Assembly: GCA_027080315.1 (NCBI GenBank) | Contig: JALWSI010000162.1 | Coordinates: 1 to 16,521, forward strand | Reading direction: 5' to 3' | Origin: a bacterium | GTDB lineage: Bacteria; Thermosulfidibacterota; Thermosulfidibacteria; Thermosulfidibacterales; JALWSI01 | DNA: 16,521 nucleotides | Shown: in pieces, positions 7,951-16,521 of the stretch | Numbering within the stretch: position 1 is the stretch's first letter | Layout: each line of letters opens with the position of its first letter | Notes under the pieces: generated by a model | What the model saw: only the letters and a program-made list of their open reading frames with translations | What the model was told of the DNA's origin: nothing | Databases searched by the model: none | Translations under genes and position numbers: made by a program

Positions 7951-10476
7951 ATGGATGCCGAACTGATCAGAATAAAGGCCTCGGCAGGAGCCGGTAAGAC
8001 CTACCAGCTGGCATTGAGGTACCTGAGGCTTCTAAAGTTACTGGGCCCACCCTGCGGTGAGAGCTTGCGGTCGGTTGTGGCCATCACCTTCACCAACAAG
8101 GCTGCAGCGGAGATGAAGGAGAGGATCCTTCTCTTCTTGAAGGAGATGGCCTTTGAGACAGAGAAAGGTAAAGATCTCTCCCAGAGCACGGGGCTATCTT
8201 CAGAGCTGGCAGCAAGATGGGTGGAAACCATTGTTGGCAGCTACACGGATTTTCAGGTGCGCACCATTGACAGCTTCCTATACTCAATGCTGAAGGGGCT
8301 ATCCTTTGAGCTAAGGATGCACCCTGAAAGCGAGGTTCTGTTTAACAGAGAGCCCCTGGTTCAGAGGGCCTTTGACATCGTAATGTGGGAAGAGCGGGAG
8401 GAGTTTGCAGATGCCCTGAACCATGCCCTGAAGACCTTCTTTAATGTTGAGGATTACCAGGGGTTCTATCCAGAATCAAGGCTCAGGGGCCGCATATTGC
8501 GGCTTCTCAACAAGGTAAATGGTCCCCTTGCCAACGCCGAGGTGGACTGGGAAAAGAGAGGCCTTTTAGAGTCAGAGCTGAAAGAGAGGTTGCAAAGGTT
8601 CATCAATACCCTTGAGCCGGTAAAAGAGTCCCTTAATGGCAATAAAGTTAAAGGTGTTTTCTCCAAGAACGGTGGATTTCTGAATCCCAGCGATCTCTCT
8701 CCTAAGGATATTGCTGGCTTGGAGAAATTATCTGTCTTTTCCAGTCAGGTGGAGGAGCTTTTCAAAAAGTCTGCCCAACCCACTCCTCGGCAGATAGCTG
8801 AGATCAGGGCTGCAAAAGAGGCTCTCATTGAGGGCATGGAGAGATGGAAGAGGCTTGAGGCAGAGCTGAGGGGATCGGGATACGCTTCGTTGATCAACCT
8901 TATTCAAGAGGAGGTAGAAAAAATCTGTCTCTCTGAGGGGATAGTGGCTGGGGGGGAGTGGACCAGAATTGTGAGTGAGAAGATGAGGAATCCAGAAACT
9001 GTGCTCTTTGTGTTCTCCCTTTTTGGTGGAAGGTTCAGACATTTTCTCTTTGACGAGTTCCAGGACACGGCGAGGGACCAATGGGAAGCCCTTTACCCTG
9101 TCTGTGAAGAGGCCCTTTCTAAAGGCGGAAGTATCTTCATTGTGGGAGACGTGAAACAGGCCATCTACCGCTGGAGGGGAGGAGACTGGCGTCTCTTTGA
9201 CGAGGTTGTTGGCAGAGACAGCTACTTTCCCATGGCAAAGTCTGTGAAAGAGGAGGTGCTTTCAGGCAATTTCCGCTCTCATCCAGAGCTTGTGGGGTTC
9301 TTCAATGGCCTCTTCTCTCCTTTAACCTCTGAGGACCAGACCAGAGAACTGATGAGGGTTGTGCTTCCCAAGGCCTCTGACAGGGTGATTGCAGAGGCTT
9401 CAAAGGCCATCTCAGATGCCTTCTCTTCCCATCTTCAGAGTCCCCAAAAAGATTTTGCAGGACCCGCCACCATCAGGCTCTACCGCTGCGAGGGATACGG
9501 AGATGAGATCTCAGATAAGGTGAAGGCCACCTTTCTTGAAAGGGTTGAGGAGGAGTGGAGCAAGAGAGGCAGAGACGCTGACCGAACCCAGGTGGCGGTG
9601 CTTGTGCGCACCAAGGATCAGGCCCGGGAGGTGTCGGCCTGGTTGCTCCACCATGGAATCCCGGTGGTCACTGAAGACTCTTTGAGGCTTGAGGCCTCCT
9701 TTGCGGTGAAAGGCCTCATCTGCCTCTTGAGATACCTTTTCAACGGTGAGGACACTGCCGCCCTTTATGGTTTTCTCTCTTCTGGATTGCCTCAGAATGC
9801 CCTTACTGAAAAGGAGCTTTTTGTGGCCTGGAAGAGAAAGAAGGGGATGAACAATGAGACAAGGGCCTTTTTCAACGATCTATGCAGTAAGGTTGACAGG
9901 GTATCTCCCTACGAGCTGCTTCAGAGGGCCATAGAGGGCCTTGGGCTTGAAGAGAGGTTTAAGGACGAGTTTAGGGAGCATCTTCCCTTTGTGGAGAGGC
10001 TATTGGAGGTGGTTCACAACTTTGAGGAGAGAGAGGGGCCCAGTCTGGGAAGGTTTCTCTCTTTCTGGGAGGAAGGGGGGATGGAGGAGCGGGTTGGACT
10101 GCCAGAGAACCTGCCTGCGGTGAGGGTGCTCACCATCCACAAGGCCAAAGGACTGGAGTTTCCCGTGGTCTTCGTTCCCTTCACCCACTGGGCTCTTCAC
10201 ACTAAGGAGGTGGTTGAGGTGCACAATGGCCAGTTGCTGGTTCTGGGCAAAGAGGATGCTTTGCCATTGGAGCTGAGAGAGCTGAAGGCTGAGATGGTTG
10301 CCCAGGAGGTCCAGGAGCTACTCAACCTGCTCTACGTTGCAGTGACCAGGGCGGAGGAGTCCCTTTATCTCTTCATCACCAGACATAAGAGCTATGGAGA
10401 GAAGCAGGTGTCTGCATGGCTTGAGGGCCTTCTTGAGAGGAGTGGGGTTGAATGCACCGTAGAAGAGTTGAGCTGA
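7951..10476 (+). CDS. addA: UvrD/Rep-family helicase, AddA-like, lacking a fused nuclease domain
   Basis: An 841-residue superfamily 1A helicase. Walker A is ASAGAGKT (10-17), followed by VVAITFTNKAAAEMKERI (motif Ia). Motif II is DEFQDT (368-373), motif III is around VGDVKQAIYRWRGGD (398-412), and motif IV includes NFRSHPELV. Motif V is VLTIHKAKGLEFPVVFVP and motif VI NLLYVAVTRAEE (about 792-803). The set and spacing fit AddA/RecB-type enzymes that unwind broken DNA ends ahead of RecA loading. The polypeptide stops about 38 residues after motif VI, where AddA proteins normally continue into a RecB-type nuclease domain; that domain is in the next ORF, which overlaps by 25 bp in a different frame. 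The start follows AGGAGAGG closely, and an in-frame stop at 7939 rules out a longer N-terminus. The sequence shows helicase identity; AddA assignment comes from context. Confidence 0.88.
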   Translation: MDAELIRIKASAGAGKTYQLALRYLRLLKLLGPPCGESLRSVVAITFTNKAAAEMKERILLFLKEMAFETEKGKDLSQSTGLSSELAARWVETIVGSYTDFQVRTIDSFLYSMLKGLSFELRMHPESEVLFNREPLVQRAFDIVMWEEREEFADALNHALKTFFNVEDYQGFYPESRLRGRILRLLNKVNGPLANAEVDWEKRGLLESELKERLQRFINTLEPVKESLNGNKVKGVFSKNGGFLNPSDLSPKDIAGLEKLSVFSSQVEELFKKSAQPTPRQIAEIRAAKEALIEGMERWKRLEAELRGSGYASLINLIQEEVEKICLSEGIVAGGEWTRIVSEKMRNPETVLFVFSLFGGRFRHFLFDEFQDTARDQWEALYPVCEEALSKGGSIFIVGDVKQAIYRWRGGDWRLFDEVVGRDSYFPMAKSVKEEVLSGNFRSHPELVGFFNGLFSPLTSEDQTRELMRVVLPKASDRVIAEASKAISDAFSSHLQSPQKDFAGPATIRLYRCEGYGDEISDKVKATFLERVEEEWSKRGRDADRTQVAVLVRTKDQAREVSAWLLHHGIPVVTEDSLRLEASFAVKGLICLLRYLFNGEDTAALYGFLSSGLPQNALTEKELFVAWKRKKGMNNETRAFFNDLCSKVDRVSPYELLQRAIEGLGLEERFKDEFREHLPFVERLLEVVHNFEEREGPSLGRFLSFWEEGGMEERVGLPENLPAVRVLTIHKAKGLEFPVVFVPFTHWALHTKEVVEVHNGQLLVLGKEDALPLELRELKAEMVAQEVQELLNLLYVAVTRAEESLYLFITRHKSYGEKQVSAWLEGLLERSGVECTVEELS

Positions 10477-10973
10477 AGATCAGAGGAGCAGCTCCTTCAG
10501 AATCGGGGATAACCAAGAGAATAAAAGGCAATATCCTCCACAGGGCCCTCTCCTTTATTAAGAGCAGAGAGGATCTGGATAAGATTGAGATGCTTGTGAA
10601 GAAGGCCATATTGTTGGAGGGTGAGAATCCAAAGGCCTGGGACATTCAGGAACTGGCACAGCACCTTAAGAAGGCCGTTGAGATGGATGAGGTAGAGCCC
10701 TTCTTTGATCCTGAAGCAGAGGCCTATTGTGAGACCCCCATTATTTTGCCCGGGGATTCCGAAGGAGCCGGGGGGAAGATGGTTCCTGATCGCCTCTTGG
10801 TTACGAGAGATAAGGTTGTGGTTCTTGACTACAAGAGCGGCGAGCCAAACAAAGAGTACCACGCCCAGGTGAGACGCTACGCCGAGGCTGCCAAGTCCGC
10901 CTTTGGTAAAGAAGAGGCAGAGGGGTATCTCCTCTTCCTTCTCCCCGAGCCCAAAATTGAGAGGGTGGTGTGA
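10452..10973 (+). CDS. RecB-type PD-(D/E)XK nuclease, detached AddA nuclease domain
   Basis: A 173-residue protein that matches the C-terminal nuclease module of AddA/RecB. It shows GNILHRAL (His30), ETPI (about 94-97), VPDRLL (Asp113), VVVLDYKSG (Asp126, Lys128) and HAQVRRYAEAA (Gln139). These are the ordered H, E, D, D-x-K and Q-x3-Y motifs of the family, so the active site appears complete. It would cut single strands produced by the helicase. The ATG at 10452 lies inside the helicase gene with AGGAG nine bases upstream, so separate, coupled translation is plausible. I see no slippery heptamer in the overlap that would suggest programmed frameshifting. A natural frameshift mutation or a sequencing error splitting an originally single addA gene is the main alternative. 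The 3' end overlaps the next gene or abuts it within a few bases. Confidence 0.8.
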   Translation: MHRRRVELKIRGAAPSESGITKRIKGNILHRALSFIKSREDLDKIEMLVKKAILLEGENPKAWDIQELAQHLKKAVEMDEVEPFFDPEAEAYCETPIILPGDSEGAGGKMVPDRLLVTRDKVVVLDYKSGEPNKEYHAQVRRYAEAAKSAFGKEEAEGYLLFLLPEPKIERVV

Positions 10974-10975
10974 GT

Positions 10976-13795
10976 ATGAGCAGGGTGGTGGCGGTTCATC
11001 CAAAGGAGAATTTGCTGAAGAGGGTGGTTCGCCACGTGGTGCAGAACCTGATGGAGGAGGGAACTCCAACAGTGATCTTCCCCCACCGACGGCCCATAGC
11101 CTTTTTTGAGCGCTATCTGCAGAGTGAAATTAAGCGCCCGTTGTTGCTTACGCCCAAGCTCAGCTCCTTTGAAGACTGGGTGAGAGAGGTGGCGATTCTC
11201 TCCCAGAGCGATCCTGAGATTCCTTTAGGGGAGCTTGATCAGGGGTGGCTTGCCTACAAAGCTGCCAGGGAGGTTTTGAAGGAAGAAAAGAGCCTTGCGT
11301 GGAATAGCTTCTTTCCGTGGGCCAGGAGGCTTGTGGGACTCTTCAAAGAGTTGGACCTTGAGCTCTGCTCACCTGAGGATCTCTCACATCCTCCCCAAGG
11401 GTTGCCGGAGATGGCAGCCATGCTTTTGGAGAGGATTGGAACCATCTTTGAGAGGTTCAACTACCTTCTCAAAAAAGACGGTTTCACAACCCATCCCAAG
11501 CAGGTGAGATGGTTGGCAGAGGGCAGGGATGAACTGCCTGAAGGCCCCTTTCTGCTGGTGGGCTTCTACGCCCTCACCAAGGCCGAAGACGCCCTCTTTC
11601 GCCGTCTCTTTAAGAATAGAGAGACCACCATCTACTGGCATTCAGATCCCCATCAGTTGCCAGCCCTTCACCGGGAGTGGAAGGAGAGGTGGGGTGTGGA
11701 GGTGGAAAGGGTTTCCCCAGAGGAGAGAGGAGAGACCAGAATCCACCTCTTTGAGGCCTATGATCTCCATTCTGAGTTGAAGGAGCTTGAACAGAGGCTC
11801 TCTGCAGAGGATGTGTCTGAGCCTGACAAGGTTGCTGTGGTTTTGCCTTCAAGGGAGCCTTTGATTCCCCTGCTTCATCACCTTCCTGAGGGCAAGGTGA
11901 ATGTGACCATGGGCTATCCCTTCAGAATGACGGGGCTTTATCTCTTTCTTGAGAGCCTCTTTGAGGCTATTGCCACCAAGGATCCAGAGCGAGGGTACAG
12001 CACCCCTGCTCTGGTTCAGTTTCTGAAAAGCCCCTATTTGGGTACGGGGCAGGTGGCCACTCTCCTTTACAGTTACCAGTCTCCCTTCATTAAGCGGGCC
12101 GAGGTGGAGAGTCTCATCAAAAGTGCTCCAGACCAGAGTGATGGAGAGGAGCTTGAGAAGGTTGTTGAGAAGGCCTTTGGCCTCCTTGAAGAGCTTGAAA
12201 ACGTTGAGACTTTCAAAGACCTTGCAGGGTTTCTTGAGGGGGTTTTAGAAGAGAGGTCTTTGGAGCTCTCTGTTGCAGACAGAGAGGTGGCTGCGGCTCT
12301 TCTCACGCAGCTTGTTCTGCCCATGAAGCATCTCTTGTTCAGCGAAGAGCAAATGGAACCTAAGGCTATCTTCTCTCTGTTTCTTGAGATGCTCACCACC
12401 CTCACCCTACCTTTAGAGGGAGAGCCCTTGGAGGGGCTTCAGGTGATGGGGCTTCTTGAGTCCCGTCTCCTCTCCTTTGAGAAGGTCTTTGCCCTTGAGG
12501 TTAACGAGGGGGTGTTGCCCAAGGTGGAGGAGGTTAACCCTCTCATTACGCATGAGGCCCGGGTGGCCTTGGGGCTTCCCCTCAGGCTTAGGGAGGAGGA
12601 GATATTCCGCTACCATTTCAGGCGCCTCTTGGATTCTGCCCAAGAGGCCCACATATTCTGGCAGCTTCAGACCACACCTTCGGGAGAAGGGGGGCTTGAG
12701 GGCAAAAAGGTCCGAAGCCGCTTTGTGGAGGAGCTGGTGTGGGAGAGGGAGAAGGCCAGAAAAGAGATGGTCTCTGAGACCCCTGACCTCATCAAGAAGA
12801 CTCAGTTTACGGTGCTGCCTGCTGGCTCAAAGCCCCAGCTGCCCTCCAAAACCCCTGAGATGAGAGACTCCCTTTCGGGGGTGTTGACCATGGTCTCTCC
12901 CTCTCTTCTCAACACCTACCTCAGATGCCCTTTGCAGTTTCTCTACAATAGGGTGTTGGGGTTGCAGACGCCGCGTCTTGAGGGGGTGGAGCCTCCCCCT
13001 CATAGCCTGGGATCCGTGGTCCACGCCACCTTAAAGAGGTTCTACCTTGAGCTTGCAGGGCAGAACCTACCTGCCGACATACCCTCAGCCTCTTTGAACC
13101 TTGAGAGGCTTATGGAGATCTTTGAGGAGGAACTCAAAAAAGAGACCTTCTACAACCTCCTTTCTGCGCCCCGCAAAAGGGTTCTTCTTGAGACCAGCAG
13201 GATCAGGTTTGGCAGGTACCTTAAAAAGCAGGGATCAACCAGAATTGAAGCCCTTGAGAAGAACTACTTCCTTCCCTTTAACCTTTCCCACACCCTGCAG
13301 ATCACCTTTAGGGGAATTCTGGACAGGGTGGATCTCAGAGATGGACTATACCTTGTGCTTGATTACAAGACAGGTAGCTTCAGCAAGCCCAAAGCCGAGA
13401 AGGTTATGGCTTTGGAGACAGAAGAGGAAAACGAGCTGGACCAGGAGGGTTTGCAGACCATCTACCAGTATCTCTCCGATCTGCAGCTTCCTTTTTACGT
13501 CTATCTCTTTGGAAAACATAAGGGTCTCTCTTTTGAGAGACTATCTGCTGGTTGTATAGGCCTTGGTGGAGATGGTGAGGAGTTCTACATTGTGGAGCCC
13601 AAGGTTTTAAGAGGAGAGGTGAAGAAGAAGGTTCATCTCGCTTCTCAGTGGGCCCAATGGATGGAAGAGGAGTTCCCCTCCCTACTGCGATACCTTTTGC
13701 GCCACATTCTTGATGCCCCTCTCTGGTACCCTGCAACCCATGAGCGGGTCTGCGGCTATTGCGACTACAGGGGTATGTGCAGGTATGCCCTCTGA
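10976..13795 (+). CDS. addB: AddB-like PD-(D/E)XK exonuclease subunit with Fe-S cysteines
   Basis: A 939-residue partner subunit. The N-terminal part is a degenerate helicase fold: VIFPHRRPIAFFERYL stands where an active enzyme would have a Walker A, so it likely does not hydrolyse ATP, as in proteobacterial AddB proteins. The C-terminal nuclease has SLGSVVHATLKRFY, GILDRVD (Asp783), LVLDYKTG (Asp796, Lys798) and QLPFYVYLF. Cys651 (YLRCPLQF) and the terminal C926-x2-C929-x5-C935 form the four-cysteine set of an AddB-type iron-sulfur staple. The protein would form a heteromeric end-resection complex with the upstream helicase. I prefer the ATG at 10976, about ten bases after GAGGG, to an in-frame GTG at 10970 that overlaps the upstream stop. 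It is last in a tight three-ORF operon. Confidence 0.85.
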   Translation: MSRVVAVHPKENLLKRVVRHVVQNLMEEGTPTVIFPHRRPIAFFERYLQSEIKRPLLLTPKLSSFEDWVREVAILSQSDPEIPLGELDQGWLAYKAAREVLKEEKSLAWNSFFPWARRLVGLFKELDLELCSPEDLSHPPQGLPEMAAMLLERIGTIFERFNYLLKKDGFTTHPKQVRWLAEGRDELPEGPFLLVGFYALTKAEDALFRRLFKNRETTIYWHSDPHQLPALHREWKERWGVEVERVSPEERGETRIHLFEAYDLHSELKELEQRLSAEDVSEPDKVAVVLPSREPLIPLLHHLPEGKVNVTMGYPFRMTGLYLFLESLFEAIATKDPERGYSTPALVQFLKSPYLGTGQVATLLYSYQSPFIKRAEVESLIKSAPDQSDGEELEKVVEKAFGLLEELENVETFKDLAGFLEGVLEERSLELSVADREVAAALLTQLVLPMKHLLFSEEQMEPKAIFSLFLEMLTTLTLPLEGEPLEGLQVMGLLESRLLSFEKVFALEVNEGVLPKVEEVNPLITHEARVALGLPLRLREEEIFRYHFRRLLDSAQEAHIFWQLQTTPSGEGGLEGKKVRSRFVEELVWEREKARKEMVSETPDLIKKTQFTVLPAGSKPQLPSKTPEMRDSLSGVLTMVSPSLLNTYLRCPLQFLYNRVLGLQTPRLEGVEPPPHSLGSVVHATLKRFYLELAGQNLPADIPSASLNLERLMEIFEEELKKETFYNLLSAPRKRVLLETSRIRFGRYLKKQGSTRIEALEKNYFLPFNLSHTLQITFRGILDRVDLRDGLYLVLDYKTGSFSKPKAEKVMALETEEENELDQEGLQTIYQYLSDLQLPFYVYLFGKHKGLSFERLSAGCIGLGGDGEEFYIVEPKVLRGEVKKKVHLASQWAQWMEEEFPSLLRYLLRHILDAPLWYPATHERVCGYCDYRGMCRYAL

Positions 13796-13904
13796 TGGTA
13801 CTTTGGGTCCCTGTGAGTATCTATCCTTTACCCGGGTGACCCTTGTCCCTGAGTCTTGCCTCTGCTAATAATGAGAATGTGTTCACAAGTTAGGGGTTGG
13901 CGTG

Positions 13905-13933
13905 TTGACACCTTAAAAAGCGTGTGATAGGCC
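13905..13933 (+). promoter_or_regulatory. possible promoter of the ATP synthase operon
   Basis: A perfect -35 TTGACA (13905-13910) lies about 70 bp upstream of the b' start, in a 185-bp gap after addB. The -10 is poor: GATAGG or TAGGCC at 15-17 bp spacing. It is offered only because no better candidate is present in the gap, which otherwise shows no clear hairpin or gene. Confidence 0.25.
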
Positions 13934-13980
13934 AGCCGCCGATCCTTGAAGGGGAAATTCTAAGAGATGGGAGTGTGCCT

Positions 13981-14433
13981 ATGATCAGTTTGGATCACAC
14001 CATTTTGGTGCAGATGGCGAACTTCATCATCCTCGTGCTGGTGCTTAACCATCTTCTTTACAAGCCTTTGCTCAGAATCTTAGACGAGCGCAAAGAGAAG
14101 ATTGACGGCACCCTTGAAGAAGCAGAGCGGATGATGGAGGAGGCGGAACGGAAGCTTGAAGAGTACAATAGCCGTATCCGCCAAGCGAGGCAGCAGGCCC
14201 AGCAGATAGTGGCAGAGGGCAGGTTGAAGGCGTCGGAGGAGCAGAAGAGGATTCTGGCGTCGGTTAGAAAAGACGCTGAAGAGCGTCTTGAGAAGCTGCA
14301 GAAGGAGCTTGAGGCTCAGAAGGCCTCGGCAAGGGAGGTGCTGAGGCGTCAGGCTGAAGCCCTCTCCATTCGCATTGCAGAGAGGGTTCTTGGAAGAAGC
14401 CTCTCTGAGAGCCAGAGGGGAGAGGTGCAATAA
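13981..14433 (+). CDS. atpF': F1Fo ATP synthase subunit b' (Fo stalk)
   Basis: A 150-residue peripheral-stalk subunit. One membrane helix at about residues 8-27 (ILVQMANFIILVLVLNHLLY) is followed by a conserved KPLLRILDERKEKIDGTLEEA and a long charged coiled coil. This is the b/b' pattern: no signal peptide, membrane anchor first, then right-handed coiled coil to the delta subunit. I chose ATG 13981, preceded by GGGAG at seven bases, because the protein then begins MISLDHTILVQ as in related b' chains; the frame is open further upstream to a GTG at 13924. It overlaps the next gene by one base (TAATG). Having two non-identical b-type genes in tandem is usual in the former Deltaproteobacteria, cyanobacteria and some other groups. 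Subunits a and c are not in the window. Confidence 0.88.
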   Translation: MISLDHTILVQMANFIILVLVLNHLLYKPLLRILDERKEKIDGTLEEAERMMEEAERKLEEYNSRIRQARQQAQQIVAEGRLKASEEQKRILASVRKDAEERLEKLQKELEAQKASAREVLRRQAEALSIRIAERVLGRSLSESQRGEVQ

Positions 14434-15011
14434 TGAGGATCAGAATTAGAAGAGAGGTGATCTTCTCTATTCTTATGGTTCTCTGTGTAACAGCCTTGGC
14501 CCTTGCCGGTGAGGGGGAAGAGGCCCACGAAGTGAAACCCATGATGGAGGTGTTTCGCCTCGTTAACTTCCTCATATTTGCGGCTCTTCTCTACAAGTTT
14601 GTGGCCAAACCCGTAAAGGATGCCCTCAGCGGAAGGACCAAGAAGATAGAAGAGGCCCTTGAGAACGCAAAGGAGGCCAAAGAGACTGCGATTCGCAAGG
14701 CTCAGGAGTACGATGCCAAGATAGCTAACGCAGACAAAGAGGTGGCAGAGATCATTGCCCAGGCCGAGAAGGAGCGGGATCAGCAGGTTGCCAAGATTCA
14801 GGAGGAGATGGAGCTGCTGAAGACCCGCTTGGAAGAGCAGGCCAAAGCGGCGGCGGACCTTGAGATCGCCCGGGCCAAGGCGGAGCTTCAGGAAGAGGCT
14901 GCAAGACTGGCGGTTGAGCTGGCAGAGGGTCTTGTGAAGAAGGAGATATCTCCCGAGGACCAGAAAAGGCTGGTGCGGGAATACGTTGAGAGACTGAAGG
15001 AGGTCAACTAA
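14433..15011 (+). CDS. atpF: F1Fo ATP synthase subunit b (Fo stalk)
   Basis: A 192-residue stalk subunit. It begins with a basic start (MRIRIRREV) and a hydrophobic run ending in ALALA at residue 25, which looks like a cleavable signal peptide. A second membrane helix follows at about 40-57 (VFRLVNFLIFAALLYKFV), then VAKPVKDALSGRTKKIEEAL and a coiled coil to the end, finishing with EISPEDQKRLVREYVERL. The second helix plus coiled coil are diagnostic of subunit b. The extra N-terminal segment would place the mature N-terminus in the periplasm. GAGAGG lies eight bases before the ATG, inside the b' gene, and the stop is directly followed by the delta start codon, so translation is coupled on both sides. 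Confidence 0.93.
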   Translation: MRIRIRREVIFSILMVLCVTALALAGEGEEAHEVKPMMEVFRLVNFLIFAALLYKFVAKPVKDALSGRTKKIEEALENAKEAKETAIRKAQEYDAKIANADKEVAEIIAQAEKERDQQVAKIQEEMELLKTRLEEQAKAAADLEIARAKAELQEEAARLAVELAEGLVKKEISPEDQKRLVREYVERLKEVN

Positions 15012-15554
15012 ATGAGCCGTTCTCTGGCCCGTAGGTATGCAAGAGCCATTGTTGAGTCTGTGCACGAGAAGGGCGGAGATCTCACCAAGCTCTTAGACGA
15101 GCTGGAGACTCTTCAGGACCTGATCACCAAGGATCCCAAGGTGGTGAGGTATTTGACCCAGCCCATAGTGCCCATGAAAGACCGCCTGGATCTGGCCCGC
15201 ACCATAGCCCAGAAGGGGGGCTTCTCAAAAGAGGTGGGCAACCTTTTATGTATCATGGTTGAGAAGGAGCGGTTCGCCTCTTACGGAGAGGTTGTTGAAG
15301 AGGCGAGGCTCTTGGTTGACGATATCATGTCCCAGGTTAGGGGAGAGATAAAGACCGCCCAGCCCCTCTCTGATGAGGACCTTAAGCTGCTGGAAGAGGG
15401 GTTTGCAAGCGTGATTGGCAAGAGGGTGGTGCTGGATGTGGTGGAAGATCCCTCCCTTATCGGTGGTGTTATGGCAGTGGTTGGAGGGGTGGTCTTTGAT
15501 GGAACGGTGAGATCAAACCTGAACAAGGTTAGAGAGAAGCTGATAGAGGAGTGA
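15012..15554 (+). CDS. atpH: F1Fo ATP synthase subunit delta (OSCP)
   Basis: A 180-residue F1 delta/OSCP subunit that links the b/b' stalk to the top of the alpha3beta3 head. The N-terminal helical domain begins [19 protein letters not shown]. The C-terminal part contains [20 protein letters not shown] and [21 protein letters not shown] followed by [15 protein letters not shown], all characteristic of AtpH. The ATG comes immediately after the stop of atpF, with a perfect AAGGAGGT eight bases upstream, the strongest ribosome site in this operon. The gene ends four bases before the alpha start. Length and motif order are normal for the family. Confidence 0.96.
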   Translation: MSRSLARRYARAIVESVHEKGGDLTKLLDELETLQDLITKDPKVVRYLTQPIVPMKDRLDLARTIAQKGGFSKEVGNLLCIMVEKERFASYGEVVEEARLLVDDIMSQVRGEIKTAQPLSDEDLKLLEEGFASVIGKRVVLDVVEDPSLIGGVMAVVGGVVFDGTVRSNLNKVREKLIEE

Positions 15555-15558
15555 TGTG

Positions 15559-16521
15559 ATGCAGATTCGTGCAGAAGAGATCAGTGAGATTCTGAAGAAG
15601 CGGATTGAGGAGTTTGAGCGGGGAGTAGAGCTTGCCGAAGAGGGTATCGTCACCTACGTTGGTGACCGTATTGCCAGGGTTTATGGCCTTGACAACGTTA
15701 TGTACAGCGAGATGGTGGAGTTCCCCAACAACATCTACGGTATGGCCTTTAACCTGGAGGAAGACAGCGTAGGTATCGTTATTCTGGGAGACGACACCTT
15801 CATCAAGGAAGGGGACAGGGTAAAGAGAACCCGCAGGATCATTGAGGTTCCCGTTGGTAAAGAGCTGATTGGCAGGGTTGTGAACCCTCTGGGTCAGCCC
15901 ATTGACGGACTGGGACCCATTAACGCCAAAGAGTTCAGGCACATGGAGGTTCTCGCTCCTGGTGTCGTGGACAGGCAGCCTGTTAGCGAGCCTCTTCAGA
16001 CGGGAATCAAGGCCATTGACTCCATGATTCCCATTGGAAGGGGACAGAGAGAGCTGATAATCGGCGACAGGCAGACCGGTAAGACCGCAGTGGCAATTGA
16101 CGCCATCATCAATCAGAAGGATTCGGATGTGATCTGTATCTACGTTGCCATTGGCCAGAAGCGCTCTTCTGTTGCCCGTACCGTTGACAAGCTTCGCCAG
16201 ATGGGAGCCATGGAGTACACCATTGTGGTTGCAGCAACAGCCAGCGAGCCTGCGCCGCTGCTCTACCTGGCACCGTACGCCGGCTGCGCCATGGGAGAGT
16301 ACTTTAGAGACAACGGAGGCCACGCCTTGGTGGTGTACGACGACCTCTCAAAACAGGCGGCGGCCTATCGTGAGATGTCCCTCTTGCTCCGTCGTCCCCC
16401 TGGCCGTGAGGCGTACCCCGGCGACATCTTCTTCCTCCACTCAAGGCTTCTTGAGCGTGCCGCCAAGCTAAGTGACGAGAAGGGAGCAGGATCCTTAACC
16501 GCTCTGCCCATTATTGAGACC
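15559..16521 (+). CDS. atpA: F1Fo ATP synthase subunit alpha, N-terminal 321 codons
   Basis: The gene runs off the right edge in an open frame. The product starts [20 protein letters not shown], with the N-terminal beta-barrel ([23 protein letters not shown] shows its usual wording), then the nucleotide-binding domain with Walker A GDRQTGKT (169-176), [12 protein letters not shown], and [15 protein letters not shown], followed by [22 protein letters not shown]. This is the non-catalytic, nucleotide-binding alpha subunit of the F1 head. The missing part would hold the rest of the nucleotide domain and the helical bundle. The start is set by GAGGAG eight bases upstream, inside the end of atpH. 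The usual continuation of this operon type is gamma, beta and epsilon, beyond the window. Confidence 0.97.
   Translation, partial: MQIRAEEISEILKKRIEEFERGVELAEEGIVTYVGDRIARVYGLDNVMYSEMVEFPNNIYGMAFNLEEDSVGIVILGDDTFIKEGDRVKRTRRIIEVPVGKELIGRVVNPLGQPIDGLGPINAKEFRHMEVLAPGVVDRQPVSEPLQTGIKAIDSMIPIGRGQRELIIGDRQTGKTAVAIDAIINQKDSDVICIYVAIGQKRSSVARTVDKLRQMGAMEYTIVVAATASEPAPLLYLAPYAGCAMGEYFRDNGGHALVVYDDLSKQAAAYREMSLLLRRPPGREAYPGDIFFLHSRLLERAAKLSDEKGAGSLTALPIIET

Noticed and set aside
13796-13904. Short GC-rich repeats and the palindrome ACCCGGGT after addB as a terminator or operator.
   Set aside because: Stems are three to five base pairs with long loops and no T-run follows; nothing beyond chance can be supported.
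1-16521. tRNA or rRNA genes, CRISPR arrays, insertion sequences and prophage genes.
   Set aside because: I saw no tRNA-like cloverleaf with TTCGA-type loops, no regularly spaced repeats, no transposase or integrase motifs and no terminal inverted repeats.

Overview
The window looks like a chromosomal housekeeping stretch from a Gram-negative, moderately GC-rich bacterium. Paired b' and b ATP synthase subunits, F1 genes with no a or c genes next to them, an AddAB-type recombination locus and an HspR-controlled chaperone operon together suggest the Desulfobacterota/Thermodesulfobacteriota (former Deltaproteobacteria) or a near relative. That placement is inference from gene content only.

Layout. 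The left edge (1-371, +) holds the 3' end of a TlyA-family rRNA methyltransferase, followed at once by a short, start-less remnant of a minimal nucleotidyltransferase. From 7624 down to 407 (-) runs a stress locus: dnaK, dnaJ (zinc-finger-less), an hspR-type MerR repressor, clpB and a compact sigma-70 factor whose start lies inside the end of clpB. A 71-nt sequence between dnaK and dnaJ can fold into a three-way junction with a GAAA-capped arm, and the dnaK stop sits in a perfect 21-bp tandem duplication. Sites resembling the HspR operator (HAIR) lie on the dnaK promoter and just upstream of clpB, and they resemble each other. No grpE or hrcA is present.

From 7951 to 13795 (+) is a DNA-end-processing operon: a UvrD/AddA-type helicase that ends just after motif VI, a separate small RecB-type nuclease ORF overlapping it in another frame, and an AddB-like nuclease with an iron-sulfur cysteine set. 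Together these give the parts of an AddAB helicase-nuclease, with AddA split over two ORFs.

From 13981 to the right edge (+) is an F1Fo ATP synthase operon: b', b, delta and the first 321 codons of alpha, with 1-bp overlap to 4-bp spacing.

The main points of interest are the self-contained HspR circuit that seems to include an alternative sigma factor, the structured RNA candidate between dnaK and dnaJ, and the split AddA.
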